A program made the position numbers and the translations under genes. A stretch of 28,297 nucleotides of DNA from JBLMYQ01 sp050258375 (GTDB lineage Bacteria > Bacillota > Clostridia > Acetivibrionales > UBA4821). The DNA is taken from contig JBLMYQ010000007.1 of the NCBI GenBank assembly GCA_050258375.1, forward strand, positions 1 to 28,297. Reading direction: 5' to 3'. Position 1 is the first letter of the stretch, and every line of letters begins with the position of its first letter. The notes below the pieces were generated by a model. The model was not told the origin of the DNA. It ran no database searches and was given only the letters and a program-made list of their open reading frames with translations. Shown here in pieces: positions 23,479 through 28,297 of this stretch.

Positions 23479-24450
23479 ATGAATTTTGAAAGTATAAAAT
23501 CAATATTGTTTTCAGACACACAGCTTCCTGACATATTTTTATGTGAATATATGCCTGATGCAGAAGGTGATTATGTCAAGGTATATTTATACTGTTTATT
23601 TTTAAGCAAGCACCATAAGCAGATTCCTGCAGCAGACCTTGCAAAGCAGCTGAAGATGGATCTTTCAAGGGTTAAACAGGCTCTTTGTTACTGGGAGAAT
23701 GTTGGCGTTCTTATTAAAACAGAAAGCGGTATTACTTTCTCAGACCTTAAGGAAAAGGAAGTACATAAGCTGTATAGACCAAAGCTCACTTCATCTCCTG
23801 AAGAAGCCAAAGTTGCTTCTGAAAGGAATCTCAAAAGGAGTCAGGTAATTACCGCTATAAACAATACCTTCTTTCAGGGAATCATGTCTCCCGGTTGGTA
23901 TATGGATATAGATTTATGGTTTGAAAAATACCTGTTTGAAGAGGATGTTATGCTCTCCTTGTTTAAATTTTGCTATGATAAAAACAAGCTTAGCAGAAAT
24001 TATATAAACACCATAGCTGAAAGCTGGCATCATAAGGGAATCCGCAATTCCTTTGATTTGGATAATTACTTTATTGTTTATGAAAAATGCGATGAGATAA
24101 AGAAAAAAATATGCAAAAAGCTTTCAATCTTTAACAGAATGCTTACAGAATATGAAGAGGCCTATATAGAAAAATGGGTTGGTGATTATGGTTTTGGTTT
24201 TGATATAATAGAATTGGCATTAAAGAAAACTACATCAAAAACAAATCCTAATTTTAATTACATAGACAAAATTTTAAGTGAATGGAACAAGGCTGGTTTT
24301 AAAACGGTAGATGAAGTTCAGAATCATATGAAGGCGTTCAAGCAGGAAACAAAGAAGCCTTCACCAAAAGAATCCTCTAATAAGTTCTTTGGAGAAGATG
24401 CAAAAATAGATTTGAGCAAGTTCTATAAAAATTTTGATTCAAATTTTTAG
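23479..24450 (+). CDS. dnaD: DnaD-domain primosome protein
   Basis: This 323-residue protein starts at an ATG with AAGGA about 8 nt upstream. Residues 20-100 form a winged-helix N-terminal domain (KQIPAADLAKQLKMDLSRVKQALCYWENVGVL). Two DnaD C-terminal (DDBH2) domains follow, each with the hallmark YIxxI(x)nWxxxG(I/F): YINTIAESWHHKGI around residue 177 and YIDKILSEWNKAGF around 260. The protein contributes to primosome assembly with DnaI/DnaC at origins and restart sites. It is 9 nt upstream of the helicase-loader gene, so the pair is cotranscribed. It matches clostridial DnaD/phage-like replication proteins with duplicated domains. Confidence 0.9.
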   Translation: MNFESIKSILFSDTQLPDIFLCEYMPDAEGDYVKVYLYCLFLSKHHKQIPAADLAKQLKMDLSRVKQALCYWENVGVLIKTESGITFSDLKEKEVHKLYRPKLTSSPEEAKVASERNLKRSQVITAINNTFFQGIMSPGWYMDIDLWFEKYLFEEDVMLSLFKFCYDKNKLSRNYINTIAESWHHKGIRNSFDLDNYFIVYEKCDEIKKKICKKLSIFNRMLTEYEEAYIEKWVGDYGFGFDIIELALKKTTSKTNPNFNYIDKILSEWNKAGFKTVDEVQNHMKAFKQETKKPSPKESSNKFFGEDAKIDLSKFYKNFDSNF

Positions 24451-24459
24451 GAGATAAGT

Positions 24460-25464
24460 ATGGATAAGCAGGTATATAATTTACTGAATCTAGAATATGA
24501 AAAGAAAAGAAACCAGGTTGTATATGATGCTGAACGTAAAAAGGATGAAGTTTATAATAAGCATCCGTTATTACGCGAAATTGATGAGCAGATTAAAAAA
24601 GAAGGGGTTTCTTTCTTAAAAAACTTTTTACATACTGATTCGAAACCGGAAAGTATGCTAAAAGAACTAAATTCAAAACTCTTGCAGCTTAAAGAAAAAA
24701 AAGAGGCTCTTCTTAGAGAATACCATATAGACCCTGATATCTTTTTGCCAAAATATGAATGTGAAGATTGTAGCGATACTGGGTTTTTAAATACCGGTAA
24801 ACTTTGCTCATGCTATAAGCAAAGATTATTAAATTTAGCATACAGGCAAAAAAATATTAATCTTACTTCTTTTGAGAATTTCGAAAGCTTTAATCCTGAA
24901 TTATATCCTGATAAAGTAGATAAAGACTTTGATATAGAAATTTCTCCCAGAGAACATATTGTTAAGGTTAAAAATTACTGCGTGGGCTTTATAAACGAAT
25001 TTGATTCTCCGGAAAGAAAAAATCTTATGTTCATTGGGGAAACCGGAAGAGGAAAAACATTTTTATCAAGCTGTATTGCAAAGGAATTAATTGATAGAAA
25101 TAAGACTGTTATATATCAAACTGCCCCTAGACTTTTTGACTTAATAATGAGTTATAAGATGCGTTTCGAAAGACCCGAAAATTTTGATGAAGAAGAATAT
25201 GAAGACTTGTTTGAGGTTGATTTACTGATTATTGATGATTTAGGAACCGAGGCACAAAGCAGTGCAAGGTTTTCTGAGTTTTTTGATATAATTAATACCC
25301 GAATCCTTAATCAGCGAAGCAAAAATACCAAAACTATTTTATCAACCAATTTGCCTTTGGAGAAATTTCGTGAATATTACGACCAAAGAATTGTCTCCCG
25401 TGTTCTTGGTGAATTTGACATAATAAAAATATTTGGAGATGATATAAGAATAAAAAAGCGCTAA
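24460..25464 (+). CDS. dnaC: DnaI/DnaC-type replicative helicase loader (AAA+ ATPase)
   Basis: This 334-residue protein starts at an ATG with AGGAG 6 nt upstream. Residues 1-95 are helical. A zinc-binding segment CEDCSDTGFL...CSCYKQ lies near 106-125, as in DnaI. The AAA+ domain follows: Walker A GETGRGKT near 194-201, Walker B LLIIDDLG near 262-269, sensor I TILSTNLP near 304-311, and a C-terminal arginine-rich stretch DQRIVSRV. It loads the DnaB-type hexameric helicase onto DNA. It is the second gene of the operon with the DnaD-domain protein. The TAA stop is in the outer arm of the inverted repeat at 25462-25596. Confidence 0.9.
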   Translation: MDKQVYNLLNLEYEKKRNQVVYDAERKKDEVYNKHPLLREIDEQIKKEGVSFLKNFLHTDSKPESMLKELNSKLLQLKEKKEALLREYHIDPDIFLPKYECEDCSDTGFLNTGKLCSCYKQRLLNLAYRQKNINLTSFENFESFNPELYPDKVDKDFDIEISPREHIVKVKNYCVGFINEFDSPERKNLMFIGETGRGKTFLSSCIAKELIDRNKTVIYQTAPRLFDLIMSYKMRFERPENFDEEEYEDLFEVDLLIIDDLGTEAQSSARFSEFFDIINTRILNQRSKNTKTILSTNLPLEKFREYYDQRIVSRVLGEFDIIKIFGDDIRIKKR

Positions 25465-25596
25465 CTCACCCCTCTATATCCCCTCTCTAAATTTTATAGA
25501 GGGGAGAAAAAGTATACCTCTGAGTGGAAACTGCAGCGGAATATTAATTCCCCCTCTATTTTCGTTAAAAAAGAAAGGGGGCTAGGCGGTGAGTTA
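25462..25596. repeat. MITE-like nested inverted repeat between dnaC and gyrA
   Basis: Outer ends TAACTCACC (25462-25470) and GGTGAGTTA (25588-25596) are exact inverse copies, continued by similar C-rich stretches. Inside are two hairpins: CCCCTCT/AGAGGGG (25480-25486 with 25498-25504) and CCCCCT/AGGGGG (25550-25555 with 25576-25581). The TAA of each end is the stop codon of the flanking gene. It may act as a folded RNA end; no poly-T follows on either strand. It resembles dispersed palindromic elements of Clostridia, but its copy number cannot be judged here. Confidence 0.6.
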
Positions 25597-28038
25597 TTCT
25601 TCTATTTCTTCCTCTTCAGGTACTCGAGCTATTGTTACAAGCGAAACCTCGCTGTCAAACTTCATTAATGTTACTCCTTGCGTTGCACGCCCGAGAATGC
25701 TTATTCCTTCGACTCCCTGACGTATTATTATACCATCCGAATTTATGAGCATTATATCTCCCGTTTCCCCTACTATCTCAATTCCAGCAAGCGGACCAGT
25801 TTTTTCGGTTACTCTATAAGTTAAAACACCTTTTCCTCCACGGGTTTGAACTTTGTATTCAGAAAGCTCTGTCCTTTTACCAAACCCGTTTTGAGTTATA
25901 CCCAGAAGGTATTCTTCCTTGTTGATTATCGGTTCCATACCAATAACATAATCATCGTCGTCAAGCTCAATTCCTTTAACACCTGCCGAAACTCTACCGG
26001 TAGGACGCACATCTTTTTCACTAAATCTTATTGCCATTCCCTGCCGTGTCCCAATAATTACTTCCTGCTCACCATTCGTAAGTCTGACATCTATAAGTTC
26101 GTCTCCTTCTCTTATAGAAATTGCCTGCAAGCCTGTCTTTCTGGCACTATCATATTCTTTTAAGGCCGTTTTCTTAATAAGTCCCTGCTTTGTAGCCATA
26201 AGAAGATACTGCCCTTCATTATACTCCTTTATAGGAATTACTGCTTGAACCTTTTCTCCCGGAGAAAGCTGAAGCAGGTTTACTATTGCCATGCCCTTAG
26301 CCTGTCTCCCTGACTCAGGAATTTCATAGGCTTTTAGTCTGTACACCTTGCCGTGTGTAGTAAAGAACAATATAAAGTGATGTGTAGTTGTTATAAATAG
26401 CTGTTCAACAAAGTCTTCTTCTCTGGTTACGAGTCCCGAAACTCCTCTTCCGCCTCTTTTCTGGCTTTTATAGGTATCAACAGGCAGTCTCTTGATATAT
26501 CCAAAATGCGTAAGCGTAATAACTGTATTCTCTTCATCAATTAGATCTTCAACATCAATTTCTTCAGCTGCTGCGGAAATAGCAGTTCTTCTTGGATCTG
26601 CGTATTTTCTCTTTATTTCAAGCAGCTCTTCCTTAATAATATTAAAAATCAGAGCTTCGCTTGCTAATATTTCTTTTAGCCTTACTATTTCTGCCAGAAT
26701 CTCTTTATATTCTTCTTCGATTTTTTGGCGTTCCAAGCCTGTCAATCTTTGCAATCTCATATCAAGAATTGCCTGTGCCTGAATATCAGTAAGCTTAAAG
26801 GTATTCATCAAGCCCTCTTTGGCTTCTGCTCCATTCTTAGACTTTCTGATAAGTGCAATTACTGCATCAAGGTTATCCAACGCAATCTTTAATCCTTCGA
26901 GGATATGAGCTCTAGCTTCTGCTTTATTTAGATCAAACTTTGTACGCCTTATAATAACATCTCTTTGATGTTCAAGATAATAGTCTATAACTTGTTTCAG
27001 GTTTAGTGTTTTAGGCTCGTTGTTAACAAGCGCAAGCATAATAACACTAAATGTTTCTTGCAGCTGAGTATTTTTATAAAGCTGATTTAGAATAACACTT
27101 GCGTTTACATCCCTCTTTAACTCAATGACCATCCTCATTCCATCTCTGTCAGATTCATCACGCAAATCAGATATTCCTTCAATCTTTTTATCTCTGACAA
27201 GCTCAGCCATCTTTTCTATAAGTCTTGCCTTATTTACTTGATAAGGAAGTTCAGTTACTATTATTTTCTGTCTGTTTAACGTCCATTCTTCTATCTCGGT
27301 TTTTGCACGGATTACAATTCTTCCCCTTCCTGTCCTGTAAGCTGTCCTTATTCCTTCTTTCCCAAGAATCATTGCTCCTGTTGGAAAATCAGGACCTTTT
27401 ATTACTTTCATTAAATCATCAATAGTAACATCATCATTATCAATAACTTTTATTATGCCATCTATAACTTCTCCCAAGTTGTGTGGAGGAATGTTTGTGG
27501 CCATACCAACAGCAATACCCGAAGAGCCATTAACAAGAAGGTTTGGGTATCTTGAAGGTAAAACTGTAGGTTCCTGCTCTGTTCCATCAAAGTTTGGCGC
27601 AAACTCAACAGTATCCTTATCAATATCCTTAAGAAGTTCCATTGATATTTTGGCAAGTCTTGACTCTGTGTACCTCATTGCTGCTGCAGGGTCTCCATCA
27701 ACAGAACCAAAGTTTCCATGTCCTTCTACCAAGGTATACCTCATCGAGAAATCCTGGGCCATACGAACAAGACTGTCATAAACCGCAGCATCTCCGTGCG
27801 GATGGTATTTCCTCAAAACTTCACCGACGGTAGCAACCGATTTCCTGAATTGCTTATCCGGAGTAAACCCTAACCCATACATTCCGTAAAGAATACGTCT
27901 ATGAACCGGCTTCAAGCCATCCCTTACATCAGGAAGTGCCCTGCCTACAATTACGCTCATGGCATAATCTATATAAGACTTTTTCATTTCTGTTTCAATA
28001 TTTACAGGAACTATTTTTTGGTTTTCATATGCTTCCAT
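25594..28038 (-). CDS. gyrA: DNA gyrase subunit A
   Basis: This 814-residue protein starts at an ATG with AAGGTGA about 10 nt upstream. The N-terminal breakage-reunion domain begins with SYIDYAMSVIVGRALPDVRDGLKPVHRRILY, includes the helix HPHGDAAVYD (79-88) and the catalytic Tyr123 in AAMRYTE. A coiled-coil region spans roughly 365-490. The C-terminal beta-pinwheel begins near 505, with the GyrA box QKRGGRG near 530, which separates it from ParC. A C-terminal acidic tail (VPEEEEIEE) closes it. GyrA with GyrB introduces negative supercoils using ATP. Position 84, equivalent to E. coli Ser83, is Ala. gyrB is not in the window, although it commonly lies upstream of gyrA. Promoter at 28127-28155. 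The stop is in the outer arm of the inverted repeat. Confidence 0.97.
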   Translation of the reverse strand: MEAYENQKIVPVNIETEMKKSYIDYAMSVIVGRALPDVRDGLKPVHRRILYGMYGLGFTPDKQFRKSVATVGEVLRKYHPHGDAAVYDSLVRMAQDFSMRYTLVEGHGNFGSVDGDPAAAMRYTESRLAKISMELLKDIDKDTVEFAPNFDGTEQEPTVLPSRYPNLLVNGSSGIAVGMATNIPPHNLGEVIDGIIKVIDNDDVTIDDLMKVIKGPDFPTGAMILGKEGIRTAYRTGRGRIVIRAKTEIEEWTLNRQKIIVTELPYQVNKARLIEKMAELVRDKKIEGISDLRDESDRDGMRMVIELKRDVNASVILNQLYKNTQLQETFSVIMLALVNNEPKTLNLKQVIDYYLEHQRDVIIRRTKFDLNKAEARAHILEGLKIALDNLDAVIALIRKSKNGAEAKEGLMNTFKLTDIQAQAILDMRLQRLTGLERQKIEEEYKEILAEIVRLKEILASEALIFNIIKEELLEIKRKYADPRRTAISAAAEEIDVEDLIDEENTVITLTHFGYIKRLPVDTYKSQKRGGRGVSGLVTREEDFVEQLFITTTHHFILFFTTHGKVYRLKAYEIPESGRQAKGMAIVNLLQLSPGEKVQAVIPIKEYNEGQYLLMATKQGLIKKTALKEYDSARKTGLQAISIREGDELIDVRLTNGEQEVIIGTRQGMAIRFSEKDVRPTGRVSAGVKGIELDDDDYVIGMEPIINKEEYLLGITQNGFGKRTELSEYKVQTRGGKGVLTYRVTEKTGPLAGIEIVGETGDIMLINSDGIIIRQGVEGISILGRATQGVTLMKFDSEVSLVTIARVPEEEEIEE

Positions 28039-28126
28039 AATAGCGCATCACCTTCGCAAGCTAAATTTTTCTATCTAACCAAACCCATCTGAAAATTAGG
28101 CTGATTGGCTTTAAATTACCATAGCT

Positions 28127-28155
28127 ATTATACTAAACCTTACCTCAATATGCAA
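28127..28155 (-). promoter_or_regulatory. Sigma-A promoter for gyrA
   Basis: On the minus strand TTGCAT (28155-28150) and TATAAT (28132-28127) are spaced by 17 nt, about 90 nt before the gyrA start. So gyrA has its own promoter and is not reading from an upstream gyrB in this window. Confidence 0.65.
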
Positions 28156-28186
28156 TTTAAATATAATATTTTAGACTAAATCGGTG

Positions 28187-28215
28187 TTGACAAAAAACAA
28201 CTCATGTATTATACT
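28187..28215 (+). promoter_or_regulatory. Strong sigma-A promoter for initiator tRNA-Met
   Basis: A consensus TTGACA (28187-28192) and TATACT (28210-28215) are spaced by 17 nt, 27 nt before the tRNA start, as expected for a stable RNA gene. Confidence 0.8.
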
Positions 28216-28242
28216 AAGTTAGCTCGTATAGATATGATACAT

Positions 28243-28297
<55 letters not shown>

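Overview
The window reads as chromosomal DNA from an AT-rich, spore-forming Firmicute of the class Clostridia. The basis is the low GC content, AGGAGG-type ribosome binding sites, sigma-A-like promoters, CotF-type coat proteins, a DnaD/DnaI-type primosome pair, GyrA with an intact GyrA box, and a clostridial-type cyclic-di-GMP-I riboswitch. I cannot name the species.

Region 1 (1-12751, mostly minus strand) is an exopolysaccharide locus related to Pel. It encodes a PelF-type glycosyltransferase and a PelG-type membrane exporter in overlapping genes, then a large GT-C-like membrane protein, an XrtA-type polysaccharide deacetylase, a HAD-IB phosphatase and an ATP-grasp ligase. After a terminator come a secreted GH114/TM1410-type glycosidase and a PgaB/IcaB-like lipoprotein deacetylase that runs off the left edge. 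Glycosidase and deacetylase activities are fused in PelA of Pseudomonas; here they sit in adjacent separate genes. A plus-strand paralogue of the lipoprotein deacetylase (8111-9652) has lost several metal-site residues and looks like a pseudoenzyme. No pelD, pelE, pelB or pelC is visible, although the locus may continue past position 1.

Region 2 (12897-16324) has an AprX-like cytoplasmic subtilase, a small acidic protein of unknown function, a lipoprotein, and a long non-coding stretch. That stretch holds a well-formed cyclic-di-GMP-I riboswitch on the minus strand with its own consensus promoter. No ordinary gene lies downstream of it: there are only two hairpins, a possible 26-codon ORF, and then the lipoprotein gene in antisense. 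This is the most unusual item in the window.

Region 3 (16325-23309) contains queD and a family 4 uracil-DNA glycosylase, two small CotF-like coat genes, an alanine racemase with an atypical lysine motif, and a coupled pair encoding a bacterial XPB helicase and a Helicase_C_3/WYL-like partner. It ends in a small unknown gene that converges on the partner gene through a 59-bp perfect palindrome.

Region 4 (23479-28297) is replication housekeeping: dnaD-like and dnaI/dnaC-like helicase-loading genes, a nested inverted repeat that carries the stop codons of two convergent genes, gyrA on the minus strand, and the start of an initiator tRNA-Met at the right edge.

Functional picture: PelF/PelG should make and export a polysaccharide, which the deacetylases and glycosidase would modify or trim outside the membrane. 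Pel production is c-di-GMP controlled in other bacteria through PelD. Here the only visible c-di-GMP sensor is the orphan riboswitch about 3 kb from pelF, so any link is inference.
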